Notes: a model not told the origin generated them from the sequence alone. A stretch of 64,000 nt of DNA from Hyphomicrobiales bacterium (GCA_900471605.1 UCEY01000044.1:144101-208100); one strand, 5' to 3'; shown: positions 44,262 to 53,237, counted from the stretch's first letter. Made by a program: numbers and translations.

Positions 44262-44459
44262 AACAAACCTACCTTCCTCTGCTCAATTTATTTATCTCTC
44301 TGAACACGCGGCTCTCCGTTACGGAGCTCTCCGACCGCGCCGGTTCGAGAGGAAAATGTTATGAAGGAGGAATTGGTTCCGGATAGTATTGCTGAAATTT
44401 TAGGCTTCTTGCCCGGAACCTTTTTGTGTTTTGCCAGTTCGGAATGACTTTTGCATTTT

Positions 44460-45341
44460 TTATAGGCGATAGGCTGCTTCAGGATCGCATTGTACCGAAA
44501 CCGCGATCTCAAAGAGCGCCCCGGCGAGCGGATCCTCGGCGCGGGCCGCCTCGTCCAGTCCCTCCCAGGAAGAGCTCACCGCCAGGCGGTCCTTGCCGAT
44601 GAAGACCGGGCAGGTGGTACGGCGTGCCGGCACCAGATGACGCGACAGATGGCGCCCGTCCGCCGAATAATGATCGACTGCGCCCTGGCCCCAGCGGGCG
44701 TTCCAGATCGTTCCGTCGCTGGCACAGATCGAGCCGTCGATGCCGCCCGGCTTGCCGTTCTCGTCGATCAGAACCTCGGCTCCCCCGTTCGGCAGGCCCG
44801 TCGCCGGGTCGAGCGATACGCGCATCAGCCGGTTGGCGCGGGTATCGGTATAGTAGCCGATCGCACCGTCCGGCGAGAAGCAGATCGAATTGGGGATGCT
44901 GATTTTGTCGAAGAGCTTGGTCACCTCGCCCTGGCGGACATGATAGATCGCGCCGGCGCCGTCCTCCGCCTTCCTGCCCATCGTGCCGATCCAGAAGCTG
45001 CCGGAGGGGTGTATTCTTCCGTCATTCGAGCGGTTGCCCGGCTTTTCCGGCTCCAGTTCGCGATAGGGGGAAAACTCCCCGGTGGCGCGATCGCGGATGA
45101 AGAGGCCCTTGTCCGTCGCCACCAGCTGTCGGGCCGCGTCGATCGATGCAAGCGCGCTGCCCATGGCCGGCAAGGTGTGCACGATTTCGCGGCCCGTGGG
45201 CAGGTGCAGTTCGTGCAATCGCTTGCCCAGAATGTCGAACCACCAGAGCGTTTCCGTCTCCGACTCGAAGGAGGGGCCTTCTCCCAGTTCGCAGAGAGAG
45301 GAGGAAAGCACGCTGCCTTCGAAAGTGTATGTGGGCGCCAT
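44460..45341 (-). CDS. SMP-30/gluconolactonase family protein
   Basis: This 293-residue six-blade beta-propeller lactonase has the SMP-30 metal sites: the N-terminal Glu in LGEGPSFESETETLWWFDIL, the Asn in ALKE-type region EPEKPGNRSNDGRIHPSGSF, SIPNSICFSPDGAIGYYTDT and the Asp in GGIDGSICASDGTIWNARW. It probably hydrolyses a sugar lactone such as gluconolactone or arabinonolactone. No sugar dehydrogenase gene is adjacent, so the substrate is open. The divergent LuxR-type gene lies 407 bases upstream. Confidence 0.85.
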   Translation of the reverse strand: MAPTYTFEGSVLSSSLCELGEGPSFESETETLWWFDILGKRLHELHLPTGREIVHTLPAMGSALASIDAARQLVATDKGLFIRDRATGEFSPYRELEPEKPGNRSNDGRIHPSGSFWIGTMGRKAEDGAGAIYHVRQGEVTKLFDKISIPNSICFSPDGAIGYYTDTRANRLMRVSLDPATGLPNGGAEVLIDENGKPGGIDGSICASDGTIWNARWGQGAVDHYSADGRHLSRHLVPARRTTCPVFIGKDRLAVSSSWEGLDEAARAEDPLAGALFEIAVSVQCDPEAAYRL

Positions 45342-45748
45342 GTGAAATCTCCAATTGCATGCCAGGGCGATCGATTAGTATCATCGACGAGAGAGTCGGC
45401 AAACTCCCGCCATAGGTGATTTGATCCCCAACAATTATCTCCTGACAAGAGGTTGGAAGCATGCAAAAGGTTTGCAAATGCGAGTGGATGTCATCATTAT
45501 CCGAACTTGATAGTCACGGTCATCATTGTCCGGAATTGATATTTGATATGAAGTCAGCAGCTAATTAAATCTGGAATGGCGGCCTTCACCGCGCAGACAC
45601 GTTCGGCGGGAATATATGTGGGCAAATCCACAGAGCCCTCTATGTCTCACGCGTCGGGAGCGGGTACTGCGAATACGAAAGGCCGATTGGGCGGATGTAT
45701 GGGAAATGCCAGGAATCGCTCGACACGACCGGGCGGACAGAGAAGCAA
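45342..45748. other. 407-base gap between the SMP-30 and LuxR-type genes
   Basis: Contains the divergent promoters. Two direct repeats (45491-45512 and 45520-45541) lie near its middle and are listed separately. Its central part is more AT-rich than the genes on either side. No further gene is supported; a short in-frame extension of the LuxR-type gene to 45695 is possible but lacks a ribosome-binding site. Confidence 0.45.
45491..45541. promoter_or_regulatory. Tandem 22-base direct repeats, possible operator
   Basis: TCATCATTATCCGAACTTGATA and TCATCATTGTCCGGAATTGATA share 19 of 22 bases, spaced 29 bases start to start, in the gap upstream of the LuxR-type gene. The arrangement, same orientation and nearly three helical turns apart, suggests a regulator binding site. 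The bound protein is unknown. Confidence 0.4.
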
Positions 45749-46480
45749 ATGATGGGCAATACGGAGAAAGCAGAAGAGCCCAGGATTTTTGGGTGGAGCG
45801 TCGGAGAAATTGCCGAGCTCAAGACGCAGTTCGACGTATTTCGGTTCATGAAGCGGATAACCGAACACTACGGTTGCCGCGCGTTCATGGTCCTCAATCT
45901 GCCTCACGCCACGTCGCTCGAATTGTCCAACAACACGGTGATTACCAACTGGCCGGCGGAACTGATGTCCCTTTTCGACCGTGAAGGGATGATGCAGACC
46001 AGCCCCGTGCTTCGGCGGCTGCGTGCGTCGACCGTCCCCTTCACTTTCGATCTGGATGCGGTAACGGCCGAACGGCAAGGGCCGGCGCGCGGTCTTTTCG
46101 GGAGATTCGGCGTCGTCCGGGGCGCTTATTTCCCGGTCCACGACATGTCGGGCAGCCGAGGCGCGGTTTCCCTCGCCGGAGACGGCCTGCCGTTCACGCA
46201 CCAGCAGATGATGGAGTTGATGTATATCTCCGTCCACGTCTTCGAGCGGCTGGCGGAAATCCGCAATCTCGATGTCCGTACCACCGACACGCTCACGGAT
46301 CGCGAGGTCGACTGTCTTAACTGGACGGCGGCCGGCAAGACCAGTGCCGAGATCGCCGAAATCCTCGGCCTCTCGGAGCATACGGTCAATCACTATCTGA
46401 ACCGCGCGGCGAAGAAGCTCGATACGGTGAACCGCACCCAGGCGGTCGCAAAAGCGCTCCGGATCGGTTTGATCAAGTAA
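45749..46480 (+). CDS. LuxR-type orphan transcriptional regulator
   Basis: This 243-residue regulator has an N-terminal autoinducer-binding-like domain and a C-terminal LuxR helix-turn-helix. The DNA-binding part is textbook: LTDREVDCLNWTAAGKTSAE followed by IAEILGLSEHTVNHYLNRAA and KLDTVNRTQAVAKALRIGLI. In the sensor domain, the conserved Asp-Pro pair is replaced by Ser-Pro (MMQTSPVLRRLRASTVPFTF), while Trp and Gly positions appear kept (TNWPAEL, VVRGAYFPVH). No luxI gene is in the window, so it is a solo regulator. AGAGAAG precedes the ATG at 45749. Confidence 0.85.
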   Translation: MMGNTEKAEEPRIFGWSVGEIAELKTQFDVFRFMKRITEHYGCRAFMVLNLPHATSLELSNNTVITNWPAELMSLFDREGMMQTSPVLRRLRASTVPFTFDLDAVTAERQGPARGLFGRFGVVRGAYFPVHDMSGSRGAVSLAGDGLPFTHQQMMELMYISVHVFERLAEIRNLDVRTTDTLTDREVDCLNWTAAGKTSAEIAEILGLSEHTVNHYLNRAAKKLDTVNRTQAVAKALRIGLIK

Positions 46481-46858
46481 CTAATTTATATGCTGCGATG
46501 CACAACGTTTAGTCAGTGCTCAAGCCTTGAGCGCCGCGGATTGCGGCTGGCGCCAAGGAATGCTGCGCCGCAGCAGGACTTTTGACCGGAAGTGATTGAA
46601 AAGGCTCATCAACTGGAAGTATCTTCCCGTCTGGCATGTTTCGTGCTTCTCTAGGAGCAGGTCCAGAGGGGACTGGAAGCGCCCCAAGAGGCGTGACAAG
46701 AAAAGCCGCCGTTCGATCAGTGCGCCATATGGCTGCCGATCGAACGGCGGTTTATCTTGCTTGCTCCCGGCAATGCCGAACTCCTATATATCTGCGAACG
46801 CGGCGCCCTTCTTCCTGAGGGATCGTTACCGCATCAGGCATTCGGGAGTTTTGAAATC
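46481..46858. other. 378-base gap before mrp with a strong hairpin
   Basis: The region holds a short palindrome GCTCAAGCCTTGAGC at about 46519 after the LuxR-type gene, the 13-bp hairpin at 46706-46750 (listed separately) and a leader of about 110 bases to mrp. Open frames in it have no ribosome-binding site and no family resemblance. Confidence 0.45.
46706..46750 (+). terminator. Strong hairpin in the mrp leader region
   Basis: A perfect 13-bp stem CCGCCGTTCGATC / GATCGAACGGCGG encloses a 19-base loop that itself holds the palindrome GCCATATGGC. TTTATCTT follows. It could be the distal terminator of the LuxR-type gene or an attenuator in the mrp leader. Confidence 0.55.
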
Positions 46859-48040
46859 ATGGCCGACGTGACGAAAGAGGAAGTGCTGGCGGTTCTCGCA
46901 AAGGTGCGCGGACCGGACCTCGAAGGCGATATCGTCTCGCGCGGCATGGTCTCGGACGTCTTCATCTCCGACAACAAGGTCTATTTCTCGATCACCGTTC
47001 CGGCCGCACGGGCGACCGAACTGGAACCGCTGCGCATGGCGGCCGAGCGCACGGTCAAGGCGATGCCGGGCGTCAAGGGCGCTCTGGTGACGCTGACGGC
47101 GGACCGCAAGGCGGGCTCGGCCCCCCCGCCGCGCCCGCAGCCCGCCGCTCCGGCCGCCCATTCGCATGCGCATGGTCACGCCCATGGCCACAGCCATCCG
47201 CCCCAGGGTCAGCCGGCCCAGTCGCCTCAGCGGGAGAAGTCCGGAGTACCCGGGGTCGGCGCCATCATCGCTGTGGCATCCGGCAAGGGCGGCGTCGGCA
47301 AGTCGACGACAGCCGTCAATCTCGCACTCGGACTTCAGGCCAACGGTCTGCGCGTCGGCATTCTCGATGCCGATATCTACGGACCTTCCGTGCCGCGCCT
47401 CCTGAAGATCACCGGCCGGCCGCAGCAGATCGAGAACCGCATCATCAAGCCGATGGAGAATTATGGGCTGAAGGCCATGTCGATGGGCTTCCTCGTCGAC
47501 GAGGAGACCGCGATGATCTGGCGCGGGCCGATGGTCCAGTCGGCGCTTCTACAGATGCTGCGCGAAGTCGCCTGGGGGGATCTCGACGTGCTCGTCGTCG
47601 ACATGCCGCCCGGCACCGGCGACGTGCAGCTCACCATGGCCCAGCAGGTGCCGCTTGCCGGCGCGGTGATCGTGTCGACGCCACAGGATCTGGCACTCCT
47701 GGATGCCCGCAAGGGCATCGCCATGTTCCGAAAGGTCGAAGTGCCGCTGCTCGGCATCGTCGAGAACATGAGCTATTTCCTCGCTCCCGATACCGGCAAA
47801 CGTTACGACATCTTCGGTCATGGCGGTGCCAGAAGCGAGGCGGAGCGCATCGGCGTGCCGTTCCTCGGCGAGGTGCCGCTGACGATCGACATCCGCGAAC
47901 GCTCCGATGCGGGCACTCCGGTCGTCGCCTCCGATCCCGAGGGAGCCTCGGCCAAGATCTATCGGGAAATCGCCGCCAGGGTCTGGACCGAGCTCGGTGG
48001 CCTCACCCCGCGGCAGGCGCCGGCAATCGTTTTCGAATAA
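46859..48040 (+). CDS. mrp: Mrp/ApbC family Fe-S cluster carrier ATPase
   Basis: Mrp-type P-loop proteins bind and transfer 4Fe-4S clusters. The 393 residues have an N-terminal MIP18/DUF59 domain (EEVLAVLAKVRGPDLEGDIV), a His-rich linker near residue 100 (HSHAHGHAHGHSH), and the ATPase domain. The ATPase domain shows the deviant Walker A ASGKGGVGKSTTAVNLALGL, GILDADIYGPSVPRLL and DMPPGTGDVQL. The CxxC pair that bridges the cluster in E. coli ApbC is missing here (SYFLAPDTGKRYDIFGHGGA). The start at MADVTKEEVL is preferred over the longer frame. Confidence 0.93.
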   Translation: MADVTKEEVLAVLAKVRGPDLEGDIVSRGMVSDVFISDNKVYFSITVPAARATELEPLRMAAERTVKAMPGVKGALVTLTADRKAGSAPPPRPQPAAPAAHSHAHGHAHGHSHPPQGQPAQSPQREKSGVPGVGAIIAVASGKGGVGKSTTAVNLALGLQANGLRVGILDADIYGPSVPRLLKITGRPQQIENRIIKPMENYGLKAMSMGFLVDEETAMIWRGPMVQSALLQMLREVAWGDLDVLVVDMPPGTGDVQLTMAQQVPLAGAVIVSTPQDLALLDARKGIAMFRKVEVPLLGIVENMSYFLAPDTGKRYDIFGHGGARSEAERIGVPFLGEVPLTIDIRERSDAGTPVVASDPEGASAKIYREIAARVWTELGGLTPRQAPAIVFE

Positions 48041-48349
48041 AAATTCGAATAAATGTGCCAAGGCGTTTTGGAATACCTCCCTGCCGGCGATGGAGAGTCA
48101 CTTTGGCCGGTACTTTCGGCCAAGGCTTTGATGCAGGTAGAGAATCGTCTTGTTGCCGAAGGCCCCTTGAACATATTCGGCGCCGGAGTCATGTTGCGGC
48201 GCCCGCTGCGGGATTTATACGCCTCTTGATTTTGACTATGGCTGTCTCTATACGCCCGTCCCGCCGAGGGCCGGCTGGCGGTCCCGGAACCAGGGAACCG
48301 GCAAGCTCGCTTCTCTTTCAAGGCCGACGAACTCGGCCGGAGACCACGA
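48041..48349. other. 309-base gap between mrp and corA
   Basis: Contains two short imperfect hairpins (for example around GGCCGGTACTTTCGGCC at about 48101) and the corA ribosome-binding site. I see no gene, repeat or strong promoter. Confidence 0.4.
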
Positions 48350-49321
48350 TTGATCAATGCCTATAGCGCCACTGGCTCGATGAAGACGCTTGCGCCGGCC
48401 GAGGCGCTGCGACAGCTTCCCGACAACATCGCCTGGATCGATCTGATCGATCCGACGCCGCAGGAAGACGCCTATGTCGAAGGCCTCGTCGGCATTCAGG
48501 TCCCGACCCGCGATGATCTGAAGGACATCGAACCTTCGAGCCGCCTTTATATCGAGAAGGATTCGGTCTTCATGACCGCGTCGCTGGTCTGGCGCGCCGA
48601 CGGCAAGGATCCGCAGCTCACCGACGTCGCCTTCATCCTCTCCGGCGGCCGGCTGATCACCGTGCGTTACGCGGAGCCGAAAAGCTTCCAGCTCTTCATC
48701 GCCGGGCTCGGACGCTTCCCGGAAAGCGCCTGGGACGGTGCGACCCTGCTGGCCAGGCTGCTGGAAACCATTGCCGATCGCACCGCCGAAATTCTCGAAC
48801 AGACCGTCGATCGCGTCGATACGCTGTCGACGGATATCTTCCGCGACCGCGGCAAGCGTCGCCCGCCGCAATTCCTGGAAGGCAAGCTGGCCGACATCGC
48901 CGAATACCACCGGCTGATCAGCAAGGTGCGCGACAGCCTGGGCTCTCTCGCCAGGCTGTTGACCTTTCTGATGAACGTGCCATTGATCAACCAGGACAGG
49001 AGCGACGACAACCTCTGTCGCACCGTGGCGCGGGATGTCGATTCACTTTCGGAACATGCCTCCTACATTGCCGGCAATATCGCGTTTCTGCTCGATGCTT
49101 CTCTCGGTCTCATCAATGTCGAGCAAAACGCCATCATCAAGATATTCTCGATCGCGTCGGTCGTGTTCCTGCCGCCGACGCTCGTCGCCTCGATCTACGG
49201 CATGAACTTCCAGTTCATGCCGGAACTCGGCTTGCATCTCGGATATCCGCTTGCGCTTCTCGCGATGCTGACGTCCGCCATCCTCCCCTTTTTCTTCTTT
49301 CGCTGGAAAGGCTGGCTTTAG
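48350..49321 (+). CDS. corA: CorA-type magnesium transporter
   Basis: This 323-residue divalent cation channel has a long N-terminal cytoplasmic domain, then two C-terminal membrane helices. The pore motif Gly-Met-Asn appears in ASIYGMNFQFMPELG, followed by the last helix LALLAMLTSAILPFFFF and the basic end RWKGWL. It imports Mg2+. The start is a TTG at 48350 (MINAYSATGS), with GGAG 7 bases upstream, and gives the typical N-terminus. An ATG at 48380 is the alternative. kup, another ion transporter, follows after 12 bases. Confidence 0.92.
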   Translation: MINAYSATGSMKTLAPAEALRQLPDNIAWIDLIDPTPQEDAYVEGLVGIQVPTRDDLKDIEPSSRLYIEKDSVFMTASLVWRADGKDPQLTDVAFILSGGRLITVRYAEPKSFQLFIAGLGRFPESAWDGATLLARLLETIADRTAEILEQTVDRVDTLSTDIFRDRGKRRPPQFLEGKLADIAEYHRLISKVRDSLGSLARLLTFLMNVPLINQDRSDDNLCRTVARDVDSLSEHASYIAGNIAFLLDASLGLINVEQNAIIKIFSIASVVFLPPTLVASIYGMNFQFMPELGLHLGYPLALLAMLTSAILPFFFFRWKGWL

Positions 49322-49333
49322 GCCGGACATCCC

Positions 49334-51235
49334 ATGGGTCACCCCGCTGAACATCATGCTGCCGAGAAAACCAAGGTCCAGGGGCTTTTTGCGCTGGCCA
49401 TCGGCTCCATCGGCGTCGTCTACGGCGACATCGGCACAAGCCCGCTTTACGCGTTTCGCGAGGCGCTGAAGCCGATCGCCCACGACGGCGTCACCGAACT
49501 GGAGATCATCGGCCTCATCTCGCTGATGATCTGGACGCTGACGATCATCGTCACGTTCAAATACGTGCTCTTCCTGCTGCGCGCCGACAACGACGGCGAA
49601 GGCGGCACGCTTTCCCTCCTGGCACTATTGACCAAGTCCGCCAACGGCCATAGGGCGCTGCTGATGCTGCTCGGCCTGATTGGCGCCGCACTTTTCCTCG
49701 GCGACGCCATGATTACGCCGGCGCTGTCGGTTCTATCGGCGGTCGAAGGCCTGAAGCTGGTGGCGCCATCGCTGAGCAGCGCCGTGCTGCCGATCTCGGT
49801 CGGCATCCTGATCGGTCTTTTCGCCATTCAGTCGAAGGGAACCGGTCTGGTATCGCAGTTCTTCGGACCGATCACCGCCGTATGGTTCGTCGTCATGGGT
49901 GCGGGCGGCATTGCCCATATCTCGGACGACTACAGCATCCTGGCGTCCTTCAATCCGATATATGCGGTCGAATTCATGCTGAACGAGAGCTTCGTCGGCA
50001 TCGTCGTTCTTGGCGCCGTCTTCCTGACCGTCACCGGCGCAGAAGCGCTGTACGCGGACCTCGGCCATTTCGGCCGCCGGCCGATCCAGTGGGCCTGGTT
50101 CACGCTCGTCTTCCCGGCCCTGACGCTCAACTATCTGGGGCAGGGCGCTCTGGTGCTGAAACACCCGGAAGCGATGTCCGATCCGTTCTACCTGATGTTC
50201 CCGCAATGGGCGCTGCTGCCGGTCGTCATTCTGGCAACGGCGGCCACCATCATTGCCAGCCAGGCGGTGATCACCGGTGCCTTCTCGCTGGTCCGCCAGG
50301 GGATCCACCTCGGTTACCTGCCGCGCATGCAGATCCAGTTCACCTCCGAGACCAATACCGGACAGATCTTCCTGCCCTCGGTCAATACGCTGCTTCTGGT
50401 CGGCGTCATTGCCCTGGTTCTCGGCTTCGAAAGTTCCGAATCGCTTGCCACCGCCTACGGCATCTCGGTCACCGGCGCCATGGTCGTCACCACGCTGATG
50501 GCGTTCGAGTTCGTGCGGGTGAAGTGGAAATGGCCGCAAACCTTTGCGATCTGCGTCCTGGCTCCGCTGCTCGCCCTGGAACTGGTCTTCCTCGGCGCCA
50601 ACCTTTTGAAGATCCATGACGGCGGCTGGGTGCCGGTAATGATGGCGATCATCTTCACCATCGTCATGTGGACCTGGAAACGCGGCACCGCGATCCTGTT
50701 CGAAAAGACCCGCCGCATCGACGTGCCGCTCGAGACTTTCATTCCGATGGTCGAGAAGAAGAGCGATCACGCGCCGGTCTCCGTCCCCGGCGTCGCGATC
50801 TTCCTGACCAGCGACCCGGAAACCGCGCCGGCTGCCCTGCTGCACAACATCAAGCACAACCACGTCCTGCACGAAAAGAACGTCGTCCTGACCATCATCA
50901 CGGTCAACAAGCCGCGTGTTTCGCTGGAGGAGCGGTTCAAGATCGAAAAGCTGTCGGATCGCTTCACGCTGATCGAACTGCGCTTCGGCTTCATGCAGTC
51001 GCACAATGTCTCTCAGGCGCTTGCTTATCTGCGCAAGACGGGCTTCAAGTTCGACATCATGTCGACCTCCTTCTATCTTGGCCGTCGCAAGCTGGTGCCG
51101 GATGCCGAATCCGGCATGCCCATGTGGCAGGACCGGCTGTTCATCGCCATGGCCAATACGGCGACAGACCCGTCCGACTACTTCCACCTGCCGGCCAACC
51201 GCGTCGTCGAACTCGGCTCGCATGTCATTATCTGA
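49334..51235 (+). CDS. kup: Potassium uptake protein Kup
   Basis: This 633-residue K+/H+ symporter of the KUP/HAK family is found at the inner membrane. The signature is near the start: GSIGVVYGDIGTSPLYAFRE. Also seen are DNDGEGGTLSLLALL, GDAMITPALSVLSAVEGLKL and the block YLGQGALVLKHPE. About 12 helices occupy the first 450 residues, and a C-terminal cytoplasmic domain follows. It starts 12 bases after corA, so the two ion transporters probably form an operon. Confidence 0.95.
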   Translation: MGHPAEHHAAEKTKVQGLFALAIGSIGVVYGDIGTSPLYAFREALKPIAHDGVTELEIIGLISLMIWTLTIIVTFKYVLFLLRADNDGEGGTLSLLALLTKSANGHRALLMLLGLIGAALFLGDAMITPALSVLSAVEGLKLVAPSLSSAVLPISVGILIGLFAIQSKGTGLVSQFFGPITAVWFVVMGAGGIAHISDDYSILASFNPIYAVEFMLNESFVGIVVLGAVFLTVTGAEALYADLGHFGRRPIQWAWFTLVFPALTLNYLGQGALVLKHPEAMSDPFYLMFPQWALLPVVILATAATIIASQAVITGAFSLVRQGIHLGYLPRMQIQFTSETNTGQIFLPSVNTLLLVGVIALVLGFESSESLATAYGISVTGAMVVTTLMAFEFVRVKWKWPQTFAICVLAPLLALELVFLGANLLKIHDGGWVPVMMAIIFTIVMWTWKRGTAILFEKTRRIDVPLETFIPMVEKKSDHAPVSVPGVAIFLTSDPETAPAALLHNIKHNHVLHEKNVVLTIITVNKPRVSLEERFKIEKLSDRFTLIELRFGFMQSHNVSQALAYLRKTGFKFDIMSTSFYLGRRKLVPDAESGMPMWQDRLFIAMANTATDPSDYFHLPANRVVELGSHVII

Positions 51236-51372
51236 CGCTTGCCGGCGCTGACATTCATGTGAATGTGCTAAATCAGGCCGGTTGCCGGGCGTTTCGGCAG
51301 CCGGCGTTAACCGCTCATCAAGGTTAATGATTGATCTTCATCGGGTTCCTGTTGCCCTGTGGAGTTAAGGTT

Positions 51373-52545
51373 TTGCGTTCGAAGAGTGTATTGCGTCGCA
51401 AGTCCTCGTCCGGACTGAATGGATGGACTTCCCCTGCCGTCTTCGGCCTCGCCTGCTGGCTGGTTTTTCCGTCCGCCCCCGCCCATGGCGATCTCGCCGA
51501 TCTTCTGACCGGTTTTGACGGTGCCGAGCAATGGCGCATGGTTCTGACGGATTCTCCGGCCGGGTCGATCCACCAGGCCTCGCTTGCATTTCCGGGCCTC
51601 AAGGCCGCGGTTGCCGGGAATGCCGGCCTGGAATTGCCGGACGGCCGCAAGATCGCCCTCGTCGACGAAAAGAAATCCGAAGACCCGCGCCCCGATGAAG
51701 ACCGCGTCAACCGTGCAGCCAAGAAGGGCCGCATCGTCACGGTCGAACCCATGCTGCCGCCGAAGGCGTTTTCCGCCGGCTCCGTGCTGCAGCGTTCGAG
51801 CGCGCTCACGTCGCCTGCCGAAGAGAAGGATGCGATGACGGCCTTCCTGAAGCCCGGCAAGAACGACGCTCCGGTAGAGCTCGCATCCTTCTATTTCCGC
51901 AAGGACGAACCGAAGCGGGCGGAGGACGAGCTCATGCCGATGATCGCCAGCCTCATCAACAATCCGAATGCCGATGTGCTGGCCGCCGCCTATGCGCCGC
52001 CGGAACCCGATTTTGCCAAGCAGTCGCCGTTCGACGCGATTCTGACCGAAAAGAAGAAGCCAGGCCGGTTCATCCCGCCGATCAGCGCCGATGACCATGC
52101 CTGGGCGGCTACGCCGCTGCCGCCCGATTCCTTCTCCCCCAAGCAGCAGCAATGCCTCTCGTCCGGCATCTATTTCGAGTCGCGCGGCGAATCCGCCCGC
52201 GGCCAGGCTGCGGTCGCCCAGGTCATTCTCAACCGGGTGCGCAATCCGGCCTATCCGAAAACGATCTGCGACGTCGTTTACCAGAATGAGGACTGGCGGA
52301 ACCGCTGCCAGTTCTCGTTCGCCTGCGACAATATCAAGGACCGCATCCGCTCCGAATACCATTGGCAGATGGCCCGCGAAGTGGCGATGGCGGTGACCGC
52401 CGGCAAGATCTGGCTTCCGGAAGTCGGCTCCGCCACCCATTACCATGCCGTCTACGTCCACCCCGACTGGGCGCGCACCATGAAGAAGGTCGGCCGCATC
52501 GGCCTGCACGTCTTCTACCGCACCTATGGCGGCGGCTGGAGCTGA
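51373..52545 (+). CDS. Cell wall hydrolase, SleB type
   Basis: This protein of about 390 residues has an N-terminal signal or anchor (TSPAVFGLACWLVFPSAPAH), a long intermediate region without a known domain, and a C-terminal Hydrolase_2/SleB domain (from about residue 255). The domain has CLSSGIYFESRGESARGQAA (catalytic Glu), VILNRVRNPAYPKTICDVVY and CQFSFACD. It probably cleaves peptidoglycan as a lytic transglycosylase or amidase. I chose the TTG at 51373, with GGAG 8 bases upstream; a TTG at 51331 is also open. The stem-like spacer to the ATP synthase genes follows. Confidence 0.83.
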   Translation: MRSKSVLRRKSSSGLNGWTSPAVFGLACWLVFPSAPAHGDLADLLTGFDGAEQWRMVLTDSPAGSIHQASLAFPGLKAAVAGNAGLELPDGRKIALVDEKKSEDPRPDEDRVNRAAKKGRIVTVEPMLPPKAFSAGSVLQRSSALTSPAEEKDAMTAFLKPGKNDAPVELASFYFRKDEPKRAEDELMPMIASLINNPNADVLAAAYAPPEPDFAKQSPFDAILTEKKKPGRFIPPISADDHAWAATPLPPDSFSPKQQQCLSSGIYFESRGESARGQAAVAQVILNRVRNPAYPKTICDVVYQNEDWRNRCQFSFACDNIKDRIRSEYHWQMAREVAMAVTAGKIWLPEVGSATHYHAVYVHPDWARTMKKVGRIGLHVFYRTYGGGWS

Positions 52546-52669
52546 CCGGGTCATTATCGCCGCAACAGGCGGCGATTCCCGCGACAGTTTTACCCGGCTT
52601 TGGTTGTGTCCGCTTTAAGCAATTGAATTTGCTTGGTTAATTTACCAAGAACGAAGAGCCTTGGACGCC

Positions 52670-52698
52670 TTGACTATGGGGGCGGGCAAAACTATGTT
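52670..52698 (+). promoter_or_regulatory. Predicted promoter of the F0 ATP synthase operon
   Basis: TTGACT (52670-52675), a 17-base spacer and TATGTT (52693-52698) form a good vegetative promoter, about 110 bases before atpI. An inverted repeat CTTGGT / ACCAAG lies just upstream (52632-52649). Confidence 0.6.
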
Positions 52699-52811
52699 GC
52701 GCGCGACTTGAAAACGGGCCCGACGGCGCGAAATCCCTCGCTAATCGCATTTTTTGCGGTTGGAAAGCATAAAACCGGTTGTGCCGGAAGCAGAAATAGG
52801 GGAGGACGCAC

Positions 52812-53177
52812 ATGACGGATCACCGCGACGATGGTCTGGAAGAGCGCCGGAAGCGCTTGTCTGCGGAACTTGCGGACAGGAAGGCTGACGACGTGGCAGA
52901 GGCGAAGAGGGACGCGCAATCCGAGGAAAGCCGAAAAGGCATGGCCTTGGGCTTCAAGCTATCCTCCGAGTTCATCTCCGCAGTCGCGGTTGGGGCTGTT
53001 CTGGGCTATATGCTCGACCGTTTTGCCGGCACTGCGCCGTGGGGGATGATCGTTCTCCTCCTCCTCGGGTTCTGTGCCGGTGTGCTGAATGTGCTTCGCT
53101 CCGTGGGAATGGTGGCTCCGTCACCGACCATGAGCCAGCAAAACGGCAAAGATGAGAAGGGAAGCGGCGGCCGCTAG
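52812..53177 (+). CDS. atpI: ATP synthase protein I
   Basis: This 121-residue membrane protein is encoded first in F0 operons and is thought to help assemble the c-ring. The N-terminal half is charged (LEERRKRLSAELADRKADDV), followed by two helices (EFISAVAVGAVLGYMLDRFA and GMIVLLLLGFCAGVLNVL). AGGGGAGG precedes the ATG. atpB follows after 60 bases. Confidence 0.88.
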   Translation: MTDHRDDGLEERRKRLSAELADRKADDVAEAKRDAQSEESRKGMALGFKLSSEFISAVAVGAVLGYMLDRFAGTAPWGMIVLLLLGFCAGVLNVLRSVGMVAPSPTMSQQNGKDEKGSGGR

Positions 53178-53237
53178 GTCCTGCTTCGAAATAATGAAAC
53201 TGGGCCGACCTGCGCGGCTAAGGACAAGAGGTAGACG

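Noticed and set aside
44262..44459. General-stress sigma factor (EcfG-type) promoter before the PRC-barrel gene
   Set aside because: A GGAAC is present on the minus strand, but no GTT element follows at the right distance.
46596..46871. 91-residue open frame before mrp
   Set aside because: It runs across the hairpin and the mrp start in another frame and has no ribosome-binding site or similarity.
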